Positions 45,290 to 54,044 of a DNA stretch of 64,000 nucleotides are shown piece by piece. This stretch comes from Acidobacteriota bacterium (GTDB lineage Bacteria > Actinomycetota > Acidimicrobiia > Acidimicrobiales > RAAP-2), in the NCBI GenBank assembly GCA_018970215.1, contig JAGWWX010000002.1:1-64000 (forward strand). Direction: 5' to 3'. A program made the position numbers and the translations under genes. The notes under the pieces are model-generated. The model was given only the letters and a program-made list of their open reading frames with translations. It did not search any database and was not told where the DNA came from. Numbering within the stretch: the stretch's first letter is position 1; each line of letters opens with the position of its first letter.

Positions 45290-46102
45290 GTGGGTACATT
45301 CATCATTTTGACGCGAGGCCGCACGCCGGGTCGCACCGGCCCGCCGTCGGCATGGTACGAAGCGGGCCGCAACAACGCCCTCGCCGAAGAGTTGGTGAGT
45401 CGCGGACACCGCGTCGCGATGTGGTGGGACGAACCACACGGTCGCTGCGTTACCGATGAGGCCGATGTCGTCATTATTCGATCCGGCGGACCAGTGAATA
45501 TTCAACGTGGTCGTGAACTTAAGTCGGCGGGTGCGTGCGTCGTGAATGACCCCGACGCCCACTGGCGAGCAAGTGATAAGTGGGAGTTAGCGACGTCATT
45601 CGTAGCTGCTGGTTTGAGTCACCCCACCACACAACTGGCAAGCGGAAAATTTTACCGAGAGATGGTTCTCAAGAAGCGCCGCAGTAGTGGTGGACACGGT
45701 GTTTCGCTCCTTGCACCGAATGTTTTTGTTGATGACGTGGACTGTGTCGTCCAAGAAAGAGTGAATGTCATCGACGACCTCCGCGCCCTCGTCATCGACG
45801 GGGAAATCATTCATTGGCTACGCAGGTCGCCTCGACCGGGGGAGTGGCGTTCGAATCTGGCGCAAGGTTCAACGTTCGAAGAGGCGTTCGAAGTTGAGCG
45901 AGAAGCAACACTGCTTGCTCGGGCAGCGGCTGCGGCGTGTGAACTCGAGCTGAGTGGTGTCGATCTGGTGCGTGATCAGAATCGATGGTTCGTTCTTGAA
46001 GCGAACCCTGGAACGACACTCTATGGGGCGACGGTAGAGGAGGGTGTCCGCAATGTGCGGCACATTGCAGATGCCATGGAGCGCCGACTCGCTAGGAGTT
46101 AG
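45290..46102 (+). CDS. RimK-like ATP-grasp ligase
   Basis: 270 residues. The fold is shown by the central MVLKKRRSSGGHGVSLL ATP-binding segment, VVQERVNVIDDLRALVIDG, and the metal-binding FVLEANPGTTLYGATVEEG near the C-terminus. Such enzymes form amide bonds between a carboxylate and an amine, often adding glutamate or other amino acids to peptides, proteins or cofactors. It is divergent from monooxygenase A and convergent with monooxygenase B (11-base overlap). The start is GTG 45290. Acceptor and donor are unknown. Confidence 0.8.
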   Translation: MGTFIILTRGRTPGRTGPPSAWYEAGRNNALAEELVSRGHRVAMWWDEPHGRCVTDEADVVIIRSGGPVNIQRGRELKSAGACVVNDPDAHWRASDKWELATSFVAAGLSHPTTQLASGKFYREMVLKKRRSSGGHGVSLLAPNVFVDDVDCVVQERVNVIDDLRALVIDGEIIHWLRRSPRPGEWRSNLAQGSTFEEAFEVEREATLLARAAAAACELELSGVDLVRDQNRWFVLEANPGTTLYGATVEEGVRNVRHIADAMERRLARS

Positions 46103-47243
46103 CTCCCGACGAGACGATTAACGTCCCGAGGCACATCTCATCACTAGAGCCGTCACCCCACGTTACGTAACGTGGCGCCAGATTTTTTGTTTGGGGGTTC
46201 AGTTTCCTCAGAGTTGGGTCGTAGGAGCACGTCACTTTGATGTAGTCGCCGGGATTGACCGTTACGGACGGCGATGGCGTATAACTGATTTGATTGTCGA
46301 AGTTATAACTCGGAACGATGGCGAGCGACGTAGTGTCACTAGAACACGTCGCATCTTGACGACATACCACTATGGAGAACGTCTTGCCCAGTAGATGCAT
46401 GTGTGGCCACACAGCGTGCACGGTGAAGGGGCCACCCGAGGCTGGCCAAGTACAGGTGGCCGTCGAGGCGTTCGGCGAACTGCTCGACGTGGGTAGAGAT
46501 CCTCGATTGCAGTACGCCTCAATACTGAGCGCAAATCCTTTCGCCGATTCCCCGAAGCGTTTTGCCAAGTCGTTCAGTGAACTGTTGTGATTACAGAGTG
46601 GGTACTTGATGACATTGTCATATGGGGCCACGCAAGGTACGGTCGGGGCCGCAACGTACGTCTTCATGGAGAGCGGTACCCGAGACGACGTTGACTGTGG
46701 CTCGCTCCAGGTTCGAAATTCAGATGTGACAGATTTCTTGCCCGCGAGAGAGTTGTAGTGGATCTGCAGCACGATGAGCGACCCGGCCGCTACCCGGATG
46801 CCGTACCCCTCCGGTGAGGTGTCGGCCCCGTGGCCAGGCGACCATCCATACAGCCACGGAAGGGCACCGAGACTCGCCATCGAAGAGGCTCCGAGCGGCG
46901 ATGAGAAACACGACCATCCCTTCTTCCCTGAAGGATCGAGTGCTTTTATCTGCGCAACGACCGACGGTTCGACGATGTAGGCAATAGCGTGGTGAAGTTC
47001 CTTGCGAGCCGCAGCTGATGTACCTGCCGCCGCCGCAAATTCCGACTTTGTGACGACCTGCGCGGTCGCGAACTTGGGATCGAACCACGTACAGCGATAC
47101 TCGTCGTTCGCCCCCGACGGTGGCGTGGGGGCGTGACTGACCGTGTACTTCACGGGGGCGCTCACAGCGGCGTTCACTGTGAGCGACATCGATACGAACA
47201 GAGCGAACAGCACGAACGAGAGGGCGACCACGATGCGCTTCAT
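46092..47243 (-). CDS. Secreted PHM/DBM-like type II copper monooxygenase, paralogue B
   Basis: 383 residues with signal peptide RIVVALSFVLFALFVSMSLTVNAA. The ligands match paralogue A: H84-H85 (ELHHAIAYI), H162 (VLQIHYNSL), H281 and H283 (WPHMHLLGK) and M370 (SSDEMCLGTL). The first conserved segment HAPTPPSGANDEYRCTWFDP and the last 40 residues are nearly the same in both copies, while the middle (about residues 175-270) differs, which could reflect different substrates. Confidence 0.82.
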   Translation of the reverse strand: MKRIVVALSFVLFALFVSMSLTVNAAVSAPVKYTVSHAPTPPSGANDEYRCTWFDPKFATAQVVTKSEFAAAAGTSAAARKELHHAIAYIVEPSVVAQIKALDPSGKKGWSCFSSPLGASSMASLGALPWLYGWSPGHGADTSPEGYGIRVAAGSLIVLQIHYNSLAGKKSVTSEFRTWSEPQSTSSRVPLSMKTYVAAPTVPCVAPYDNVIKYPLCNHNSSLNDLAKRFGESAKGFALSIEAYCNRGSLPTSSSSPNASTATCTWPASGGPFTVHAVWPHMHLLGKTFSIVVCRQDATCSSDTTSLAIVPSYNFDNQISYTPSPSVTVNPGDYIKVTCSYDPTLRKLNPQTKNLAPRYVTWGDGSSDEMCLGTLIVSSGANS

Positions 47244-47249
47244 ATTGGA

Positions 47250-47255
47250 AAACTA
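47250..47255 (-). promoter_or_regulatory. -10 element for copper monooxygenase B
   Basis: TAGTTT on the minus strand, six bases before ATG 47243. Confidence 0.55.
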
Positions 47256-47284
47256 CTCGCCGACGTGAGTCGGCGGGGAGTCAC

Positions 47285-48739
47285 CTAGATCGAAAAATTC
47301 GTGAACTGCCAGGGGTCGTCTCGGTCGATGTAGCGCCCAGCCCACGTGTCAAACCAGTCGGCTCGACTGGAGACAGGATCCCAGTCCAGAGGTCCTGACC
47401 ACGTCGTTCCGACGTAGGGGAGAGCCACATCGAGAACTTGACGCCACGGCAGTTCATCGGGTACTCGAACACCTTCTCGTGGTGAACGAAGTAGCCAGTC
47501 AACGGCACCCAGAATGGAAGCAGCCACCTGGATGGTGGTCGCACTCTGATGCGGAGCGACACTGCGAGCTTCTTCAATGGACGTCTGCATTCCAGTCCAC
47601 CACGATTTATAAGGGTGGCCCATGAGGAGAACCCCTAGCTCATCACGCCCCGAAATGATGTCGTCGTTCATAATTCGTTGATTTTCGGGGTAGGCGTACT
47701 GATTGCCTTCGAGTTCGATGAAACTCGCCCATCCGGCGTCCGAGGGGCAGTAGGCGTAGTGGACGGTCGGTCGATACACGGGTGTCGGCCCGTCCCAGAC
47801 AGTGAGGTGATCGCAGATTGTGAACGCTTCTCCGTGGCGAATTACCATTCCCACAATCTGGCTTGAGGGCGTGGTGGAACGAACCAATGTCTTATGTGCC
47901 ATCTGCGCGAGACAAATCTGGTTGCCGGGGCCTTCACCGGCGTGTTGATAGGCGAGGGGCGGTAAGCGACGTTCGTGCGTTCCCCATCCCATTTCGGCGG
48001 GTGCGACGCCTTCTTCGTAGAAGCCATCGACTGACCACGTATTGACGAATTCACCTACTTCCTTTGGCTGACGCGAAATCTGAGTATCACGCTCCGCAAC
48101 GTGAATTACCTTGACGTCGAGTTGCTGAGCCAAGACGTTGAAAGTGCTTCGAGACATCGCGTCGCGAATCGCATCGTGGCGGTCGGGGAGGTGACCGTCG
48201 CGTAGCACCGCATCGCCAATTTCCATCAAAGCCTGCTTTACGAAGTGGCTCACTAATCCAGGGTTTGCGCCATGTTCCACGACGGCACTTGGTCCCGCGT
48301 TATCGCCCCACGCAGCAATCTGCCGACGGAGTTTCATGTGTCGCCAATAGAGCGTTCTTTCGGGCGGAGAAGTGGTGGCCGCCGTGTCGTAGGGATCCCA
48401 CAGTTCGACGGAAGTGTTCAGATAGCGGACGTTGTGAGCACGACACCAATCGAGGAGTTCGGTGAGGTCGATATTCCACGCGAGGTCTATGAGAAGGTCG
48501 CCATCAGACAAGTGCGCCGAAAGGACTTCATTGAGATTGTCCGGTGTGATCTCGAGCTGGGAGTACCGCACACCCTGAGAAAGGGCTTCGGCGATGCGAT
48601 GTCGATTGTCACGACTTTCCAACACAGTGACGGTTTGTGGATCGAGTGAGAAGTGTTTTAGGAGCAAAGGTAAGAGGCACTGAGCAACAGAGCCACAGCC
48701 CAACATCACGATCCGTCTCGGCGTTTGGAATTCGGACAA
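47285..48739 (-). CDS. Homospermidine synthase-like dehydrogenase
   Basis: 484 residues. The N-terminal Rossmann loop VMLGCGSVAQCLLPLL, DLAWNIDLTELLDWC, and VEHGANPGLVSHFVKQAL match homospermidine synthase of the saccharopine-dehydrogenase superfamily, which joins two putrescine units in an NAD-dependent way. The C-terminal WTGMQTSIEEAR and QVAASILGAVDWLL segments also fit. The start is TTG 48739 with a GAGGTGAT Shine-Dalgarno four bases upstream, one of the few clear leadered starts here. Polyamine role inferred from the family. Confidence 0.85.
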   Translation of the reverse strand: MSEFQTPRRIVMLGCGSVAQCLLPLLLKHFSLDPQTVTVLESRDNRHRIAEALSQGVRYSQLEITPDNLNEVLSAHLSDGDLLIDLAWNIDLTELLDWCRAHNVRYLNTSVELWDPYDTAATTSPPERTLYWRHMKLRRQIAAWGDNAGPSAVVEHGANPGLVSHFVKQALMEIGDAVLRDGHLPDRHDAIRDAMSRSTFNVLAQQLDVKVIHVAERDTQISRQPKEVGEFVNTWSVDGFYEEGVAPAEMGWGTHERRLPPLAYQHAGEGPGNQICLAQMAHKTLVRSTTPSSQIVGMVIRHGEAFTICDHLTVWDGPTPVYRPTVHYAYCPSDAGWASFIELEGNQYAYPENQRIMNDDIISGRDELGVLLMGHPYKSWWTGMQTSIEEARSVAPHQSATTIQVAASILGAVDWLLRSPREGVRVPDELPWRQVLDVALPYVGTTWSGPLDWDPVSSRADWFDTWAGRYIDRDDPWQFTNFSI

Positions 48740-48811
48740 TTAATCACCTCGCTCATGGCGCGCCACTGCGACGCGACTTTCCATCTTACGAGATAAATCT
48801 TCCCTTGGACC

Positions 48812-48817
48812 TATGCT
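48812..48817 (+). promoter_or_regulatory. -10 element for the RNA methyltransferase gene
   Basis: TATGCT, six bases, GTG 48824. Confidence 0.55.
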
Positions 48818-48823
48818 CGCCAG

Positions 48824-50017
48824 GTGGATTCCGTCGAAAACCTCCTCCTGCAACGCCCAGCGCGCGGCGGATGTGTGGGCCACTTATCTGATGGTCGTGT
48901 GTGTTTCGTTCGTCATGGCCTGCCGGGCGAGTCGGTTACCGTCCGCATTACCGAATCGAAGAGTCGATTTGCGCGCGGAGATGTTGTCGATGTGTTGTCG
49001 GCGAGCGAGAATCGTGTAACGCCGCCGTGTGCCTACGCTCACGTTGGTGGGTGTGGTGGTTGTGACCTGCAGCACGTCGCAACTACCGCTCACTCGGAGT
49101 GGAAGGCCCGCGTCGCTAGCGAGCAGTTCAGTCGTATTGCGAAACTTGACATGGAAATTGCCGTCAGCGACGCTTCGAGCGCGTCGCGAAGCCGCACCCG
49201 ACTCCGCTGCGGAGTTGATAGTGACGGCCGACTGGGGTTACGTCGCCATGGGAGCGATGTGATACAGCCTCTTGTCGACTGCTGGTTAATGGACTCATCA
49301 GTTAACGAAGCCTTTCTGAACGATTGGACGGGAGCTCGTGAAGTTGAGTTGCGTTCCATTGGCGAGACGAGTTTCGCAGTCGTGACGTTGGCGAGTGGCG
49401 AGGTTGTCACCGCGACGTTGGATGGGCTGATCGACGACGATCTCCAGCGAAGTCACGTCGAAGTCCTTGGCGAGCGCTTCCGAGTGAGTCCGCAATCCTT
49501 CTGGCAGTCCCACGCGGACGCTCCCGCCACTTTGACGCGAGCCGTTCTTTCGGCGGCTCGCGTCCGTCGCGGCGACCGAGTGGTCGACCTCTTTAGTGGC
49601 GTGGGGCTTTTTTCAGTTCCTCTGGCGCGCCACGCAGGCCACGACGGGAGGGTCATCGCTGTTGAGGCCTCGGCCTCGGCGTGCGCGGATGCCCGACGCA
49701 ATGTGGCTGATGTGCCCCAGGTGACGGTGGTGGAGTCTCGTGTCACCCCGCGGGTGATTAGAGATGTAGTTGACGCCCGCAGCATTGTTGTGCTTGATCC
49801 CCCGCGCGCCGGGGCAGGAATTGAGAACATGAGTGCACTTCTCCACGCCAACCCACTGCGAGTGGTGTACGTATCGTGCGATGCCGCCACACTTGCTCGT
49901 GATGCGAAAGTACTCGTTGATGGCGGGTGGACGTTGGCTTCACTCTCGGCCTTCGACCTTTTCCCCATGACCGAACATTTGGAACTCGTGGCGACATTTA
50001 GTCCGTCAACGCGGTAA
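48824..50017 (+). CDS. TrmA/RlmD-family RNA (uracil-5) methyltransferase
   Basis: 397 residues. An N-terminal TRAM-like domain (GVGHLSDGRVCFVRHGLPGESV) precedes the iron-sulfur site CAYAHVGGCGGCDLQH. The SAM-binding VVDLFSGVGLFSVPLA and the catalytic LDPPRAGAG and VYVSCDAATLARD (nucleophilic Cys) follow, then the final FPMTEHLELVATF. It methylates uridine C5 in tRNA or rRNA; which base is not decided by sequence. The start is GTG 48824. Confidence 0.88.
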   Translation: MDSVENLLLQRPARGGCVGHLSDGRVCFVRHGLPGESVTVRITESKSRFARGDVVDVLSASENRVTPPCAYAHVGGCGGCDLQHVATTAHSEWKARVASEQFSRIAKLDMEIAVSDASSASRSRTRLRCGVDSDGRLGLRRHGSDVIQPLVDCWLMDSSVNEAFLNDWTGAREVELRSIGETSFAVVTLASGEVVTATLDGLIDDDLQRSHVEVLGERFRVSPQSFWQSHADAPATLTRAVLSAARVRRGDRVVDLFSGVGLFSVPLARHAGHDGRVIAVEASASACADARRNVADVPQVTVVESRVTPRVIRDVVDARSIVVLDPPRAGAGIENMSALLHANPLRVVYVSCDAATLARDAKVLVDGGWTLASLSAFDLFPMTEHLELVATFSPSTR

Positions 50018-50022
50018 GTGCG

Positions 50023-50038
50023 CCTCGACACGTCGAGG
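50023..50038 (+). terminator. Short hairpin after the RNA methyltransferase gene
   Basis: A 7-bp inverted repeat (CCTCGAC/GTCGAGG) with a two-base spacer lies five bases after the stop. It may end the transcript, but there is no T-run and the loop is too small to be ideal. Confidence 0.3.
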
Positions 50039-50136
50039 ATGCTTCCACACTGCGCTGGCCACTTCGCCCCAAAGGCCTTCGAACCCCGTAAAGCTGTCCG
50101 TCTCAGGCTCCTACACTGCCTCTGAGGAGAGTTGCT

Positions 50137-50625
50137 ATGTCGGTCACTGACGAATGTTTGGTTCATAATCGAGATTTCGCGCAGTCGTTTGCCGGGCCAA
50201 TGCCACTTGTTCCCCAGCGGCACCTGGCGGTTGTGGCGTGTATGGACTCACGTATTGATGTGTTCGCGTGCCTTGGCTTAGGGCTAGGTGAAGCGCACGT
50301 AATTCGTAATGCGGGCGGAGTGGTGACCGATGACGTCCTTAGAAGTCTCGCTATCTCTCAACACAAACTGCAAACCCGAGAGATTCTCGTGATCCATCAC
50401 ACTGAGTGCGGACTGCAAACCTTTACTGATGAAGAGTTCAAGAATGAACTGGAAGCATCGTCAGGTGTTCGCCCGACCTGGGAAGAGAAGTGTTTTTCCG
50501 ACGTCGATGACAGCGTACGTGAGTCGGTGAGGGTATTGCGTTCGAGCCCATTCTTGGTCAGTGTCGAGAGCGTTCGAGGTTTTGTCTTTGAAGTTACGAC
50601 GGGAATTTTGCGAGAAGTGTTATAG
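50137..50625 (+). CDS. Beta-carbonic anhydrase
   Basis: 162 residues. Zinc ligands C35 (ACMDSR), H88 and C91 (HHTECG), with D37 and R39 as the catalytic dyad. It interconverts CO2 and bicarbonate. The length matches the short actinobacterial beta-CA type (Rv1284-like). A good Shine-Dalgarno (GAGGAG) sits eight bases before ATG 50137. Confidence 0.92.
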   Translation: MSVTDECLVHNRDFAQSFAGPMPLVPQRHLAVVACMDSRIDVFACLGLGLGEAHVIRNAGGVVTDDVLRSLAISQHKLQTREILVIHHTECGLQTFTDEEFKNELEASSGVRPTWEEKCFSDVDDSVRESVRVLRSSPFLVSVESVRGFVFEVTTGILREVL

Positions 50626-50645
50626 CTGGCTGCCATCGTCACTAC

Positions 50646-51194
50646 ATGACAGATAAATCACTCTTGGTGGTCTCGGTTCCTCCCGGACCAAATCCTTGGA
50701 AAGTCTTCTTTGCTGACGCAGTCGGTACTGACGATGAGATGGACTTCATCTGTGACCTACCGTCGATGCCGTCGATGACCGCGAGCGAATGTGTGGCAAT
50801 CGAGGATCTCCTGTACGCAAATCATTCGATTGTGTTGACCTCGCCGTGGCGATACGAAATTGAGTGGTGGGATGCCGACATCGAAGTCGTTGCACCGGAA
50901 TCTGCGCATAAGGAGCAGTATCGAAAGCGGTACGCGTACCGCACCGTTCCGGAACATGTCGGAGATCCGGTAACGGTGTCCTTAATCCATCGACCGGTGT
51001 ACTCATCGGGCATGCCGCGAACGGAGAAACTCTTCGTCGCGGAAGGTCTTTCGGGTGAACAGATCGCCTCGCGACTTCGTGACTGCGGAGCCGAATTGGC
51101 CTCGCCATGGTCCGATGTAGTCCAGGGGCGACTACAGAAGGCTCGCGTCGCACTCGGCAGGGACTTCACCGAAGATTTTTGGCTTCGTCCGTAA
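50646..51194 (+). CDS. Hypothetical protein upstream of a Baeyer-Villiger monooxygenase
   Basis: 182 residues. No signal peptide or membrane segment. Trp and acidic residues are frequent (WRYEIEWWDADIEVVAPE), and a C-terminal helical part (LSGEQIASRLRDCGAELASPW) is visible. The family is not recognised. It ends nine bases before the flavoprotein gene, whose own -10 element lies inside that gap, so co-transcription is uncertain. Confidence 0.6.
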   Translation: MTDKSLLVVSVPPGPNPWKVFFADAVGTDDEMDFICDLPSMPSMTASECVAIEDLLYANHSIVLTSPWRYEIEWWDADIEVVAPESAHKEQYRKRYAYRTVPEHVGDPVTVSLIHRPVYSSGMPRTEKLFVAEGLSGEQIASRLRDCGAELASPWSDVVQGRLQKARVALGRDFTEDFWLRP

Positions 51195-51197
51195 ACT
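51192..51197 (+). promoter_or_regulatory. -10 element for the Baeyer-Villiger monooxygenase gene
   Basis: TAAACT, six bases, GTG 51204; it overlaps the stop codon of the preceding gene. Confidence 0.5.
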
Positions 51198-51203
51198 CAC
51201 GAT

Positions 51204-52700
51204 GTGACATCCTCCGCAGCTCCGTACTTTGATGTCGTCATCGTGGGGGCAGGTCTCAGTGGCGTAGGTGCGGCATGTCACTTAATGCGTGAATGTCCGA
51301 ATTTCACTTTCACGGTACTGGAGTCTCGCAACAGGATCGGTGGAACGTGGGACCTCTTTCGATATCCGAGAGTCCGCAGCGACTCCGACATGTACACGTT
51401 GGGCTATGAGTTTTCGCCGTGGCTTGCAAAAAAATCCATTGCCGACGGCTCTGACATATTGAGTTACATACAAGACACCTCCGATCGATTCGATGTAACC
51501 TCACGGATCACATTTGAACGTCGCGTGATACGGGCGGAGTGGTCGTCCGACGTAGCTCGGTGGCGCCTAACGGTTCAACACGGCGATTCCGAGGAGTTGT
51601 CGACAGTCGAGTGCAACTTCCTCTGGGGTAACACTGGGTACTACCGATACGACCAAGGCTTTCGTCCAAGCTTTCAAGGGGAAGAGAACTTCGCGGGTCA
51701 GTTCATCCACCCTCAATTCTGGCCCGATGACTATGTCGGTAGCGAAAAGAACATCGTCGTCATTGGAAGCGGCGCCACGGCAATGACTCTGGTGCCCGCA
51801 CTGGCCGCTGATGCCAAAAAGGTGGTGCTGCTTCAGCGCTCGCCGACTTACGTCGCGAGTCGTCCTGACACGGACCGCGTAGCCCAGTGGCTGATGCGGA
51901 GGATGTCGGATCGATGGGCTTATCGAATAATTCGATGTAAAAACGTGCTTGGTTCGACATTGATATATCAGTTATCGCGCCGCCGCCCTTCAGCGGTGCG
52001 TGCGAAGCTTCAGCAAGCCGTTCGCGACTCGTTGCCACCCGGCTTCGACGTGGATACTCACTTTTCGCCCCGTTATGACCCTTGGGACCAGAGGTTATGC
52101 CTTATCACGAATGGCGATCTTTTCGAGAGAATTTCGACCGGCAGTGTCGAGATGGTGACCGACACCATCGATCATTTTGAGCACGACGGGCTGGTGCTCA
52201 CCTCAGGGCGTCGGATTCCCGCCGACATTGTCGTGACTGCCACGGGACTAGAACTCCAGTTTCTGGGTGGCATGGAACTCGTCGTCGACGGGGCGCCGAT
52301 TCGCTTATCGGAGAAGATTGCGTATAAGGGAATTATGGTGTGCGACGTACCCAACTTGGCGATGACGTTTGGCTACACCAACGCATCGTGGACCTTGAAG
52401 GCCGACTTGACGGCCCGGTACGTCGGACGTGTTCTCCGAGCAATGCGGCGGCGTGGGGCGGACATCGTTATTCCGCGACCACCGACCGACGGTGTATCCG
52501 ACGAACCGTATATCGCACTTTCGGCTGGCTACATTACGCGAGGAGCATCGCAACTTCCTCAGCAGGGGCTTCGGCGTCCGTGGAAGATTTATCAAAACTA
52601 CTTCTTGGATTTTTGGCTGTTCCGTCTGCGCCGTATTGATGACTCTTTGGACTTTTCGAGGGCTGGAGACAAAGTTGCGCGTGGTGCCAACGTTCGATGA
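51204..52700 (+). CDS. Baeyer-Villiger-type flavin monooxygenase
   Basis: 498 residues. FAD motif VVIVGAGLSGVGAACHL, the RIGGTWDLFRYPRVRSDSD segment, the BVMO fingerprint FAGQFIHPQFWP (F-x-G-x3-H-x3-W-P), and the NADPH motif VVIGSGATAMTLVPAL. The protein resembles the EthA branch, which oxidises ketones to esters and sulfides to sulfoxides. It overlaps the following alpha/beta hydrolase by four bases, so oxidation to an ester and then hydrolysis is a natural reading. Confidence 0.9.
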   Translation: MTSSAAPYFDVVIVGAGLSGVGAACHLMRECPNFTFTVLESRNRIGGTWDLFRYPRVRSDSDMYTLGYEFSPWLAKKSIADGSDILSYIQDTSDRFDVTSRITFERRVIRAEWSSDVARWRLTVQHGDSEELSTVECNFLWGNTGYYRYDQGFRPSFQGEENFAGQFIHPQFWPDDYVGSEKNIVVIGSGATAMTLVPALAADAKKVVLLQRSPTYVASRPDTDRVAQWLMRRMSDRWAYRIIRCKNVLGSTLIYQLSRRRPSAVRAKLQQAVRDSLPPGFDVDTHFSPRYDPWDQRLCLITNGDLFERISTGSVEMVTDTIDHFEHDGLVLTSGRRIPADIVVTATGLELQFLGGMELVVDGAPIRLSEKIAYKGIMVCDVPNLAMTFGYTNASWTLKADLTARYVGRVLRAMRRRGADIVIPRPPTDGVSDEPYIALSAGYITRGASQLPQQGLRRPWKIYQNYFLDFWLFRLRRIDDSLDFSRAGDKVARGANVR

Positions 52701-53440
52701 CGATCGTCCTGCTGCACGGCAATCCTGAAACTTCCGCAATTTGGCGAGAGCTCGTCCGTGAGTGGCGACGTGATGACATCGTGACTCCATCTCTTCCGGG
52801 GTTTGGCTGTGAAGTTCCACAGGGATTTGGTTGCACAATGGATGAGTACTTGACGTGGCTGGTCGACCTCGTGCTCTCTTTAGAAGAACCTGTCCACGTA
52901 GTCGGCCACGACTGGGGAGGAATCCTCGTGGCACGTCTCGCAATCGTTGCACCGACGAGCATCGCGTCGTGGGCGAGCGACGCCCTCGGAGCCCTTCATC
53001 CCCGCTATGAATGGCATTCGGCAGCGCGGGTGTGGCAAACCGATGGAGCCGGAGAAGAACTCGTTGCGTCAATGACGAATCCACCTGTGGCTGAACGCCA
53101 ATCGACTTTGGAGGCACTCGGCGTCCCGACCGCCGCCGCCGAGATTCTCGCTGAAGTGGCCGATCAGCGGATGGGAAAGGCCTTGCTGGCGCTCTATCGC
53201 TCAGCGCGGCAGCCCGCAATGATTCAGTGGGGGGAGAATCCTGAACGAGCGCGAGTGACGCGAGGAATGTTCTTGCACGCCACGAATGACCCCTACGTGG
53301 GTACGGCCCGCGGAACCCGAGAACTTGCTGCAAGCATGGGCGCCGAGGTCGGCGAACTAACGGGATTGGGGCATTGGTGGATGCTGGAGGATTCCCGAGC
53401 CGCGGTCCAGGTTCTCGATGAGTGGGTGAATCGGGATTAG
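52697..53440 (+). CDS. Alpha/beta hydrolase with Asp nucleophile
   Basis: 247 residues. The oxyanion HGNPETSAIWREL motif and nucleophile elbow VVGHDWGGILVAR (Asp72), then His226 in GLGHWWMLED. An Asp rather than Ser nucleophile points to the epoxide-hydrolase or haloalkane-dehalogenase branch and not to a simple esterase. Translational coupling (ATGA) to the monooxygenase suggests it acts on that enzyme's product. Confidence 0.82.
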   Translation: MTIVLLHGNPETSAIWRELVREWRRDDIVTPSLPGFGCEVPQGFGCTMDEYLTWLVDLVLSLEEPVHVVGHDWGGILVARLAIVAPTSIASWASDALGALHPRYEWHSAARVWQTDGAGEELVASMTNPPVAERQSTLEALGVPTAAAEILAEVADQRMGKALLALYRSARQPAMIQWGENPERARVTRGMFLHATNDPYVGTARGTRELAASMGAEVGELTGLGHWWMLEDSRAAVQVLDEWVNRD

Positions 53441-53512
53441 CCAACAGATAGTGCGGGCGCCACGCTGATTGTTGTCCTGGCAGTGGAGTGCAATTGGAAC
53501 TCTCTTTGAAAC

Positions 53513-53878
53513 TTATGCAGCAAGCACCGCAAACCATCGACCTTCGTTGTCGGAGAATGCAAACGAAGCCACGCCTCCTATTTCTGCGATATCAGAGGTC
53601 TCAACACCTCTCGATCGAAGGAACTCGTGCGTTGAGTTCAGGTCATCAACGCGCAGCGCCAATGAGGGCGTAGCAAGATCAATACCGTGCGGGTTGTCCT
53701 GCATAAGTTCCCGGGGTACCAGCTCAAGATTGAACGACTGATTCGCAAATCCCACTTGAATAATTTTGAAGGTCCCGGCTTGCTTATGACTCTTCTCGAT
53801 CATTCCCATCGTGTCGACCCAGAAGTTGTACGACGCTTCGGGGTCATGAACGTACAGCACGACATAGGCAATTTCCAT
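53513..53878 (-). CDS. VOC-family (glyoxalase/bleomycin-resistance fold) protein
   Basis: 121 residues with the paired beta-alpha-beta-beta-beta pattern: AYVVLYVHDPEASYNFWVDTMGM and the second module ALRVDDLNSTHEFLRSRGV, then FSDNEGRWFAVL. Candidate metal ligands are His11 and a late Glu. The role may be isomerase, dioxygenase or binding protein. A TAGCGT hexamer lies seven bases before ATG 53878. Confidence 0.8.
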   Translation of the reverse strand: MEIAYVVLYVHDPEASYNFWVDTMGMIEKSHKQAGTFKIIQVGFANQSFNLELVPRELMQDNPHGIDLATPSLALRVDDLNSTHEFLRSRGVETSDIAEIGGVASFAFSDNEGRWFAVLAA

Positions 53879-53901
53879 AGATATAACGCTAACAGAGCAC
53901 G

Positions 53902-54006
53902 ATGGACGAACTTCTATACGACAGCGCGTCCATCGACGGAGGATCGCCTGTGCCGACGTTCAAGAGATTCGTCATCGGGAAGGACTCGATGGAAGACACC
54001 GAATAA
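53902..54006 (+). CDS. Possible small protein of 34 residues
   Basis: An open frame from ATG 53902 to TAA in the otherwise gene-free stretch between the VOC gene and tmRNA. The product starts MDELLYDSASIDGG and ends GKDSMEDTE. There is no Shine-Dalgarno and only a partial -10-like TAACAG hexamer, six bases upstream. It may be chance. Confidence 0.2.
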   Translation: MDELLYDSASIDGGSPVPTFKRFVIGKDSMEDTE

Positions 54007-54044
54007 CCCATCACAAACCAGCGTGAAGTCGTACAGGTACTACG

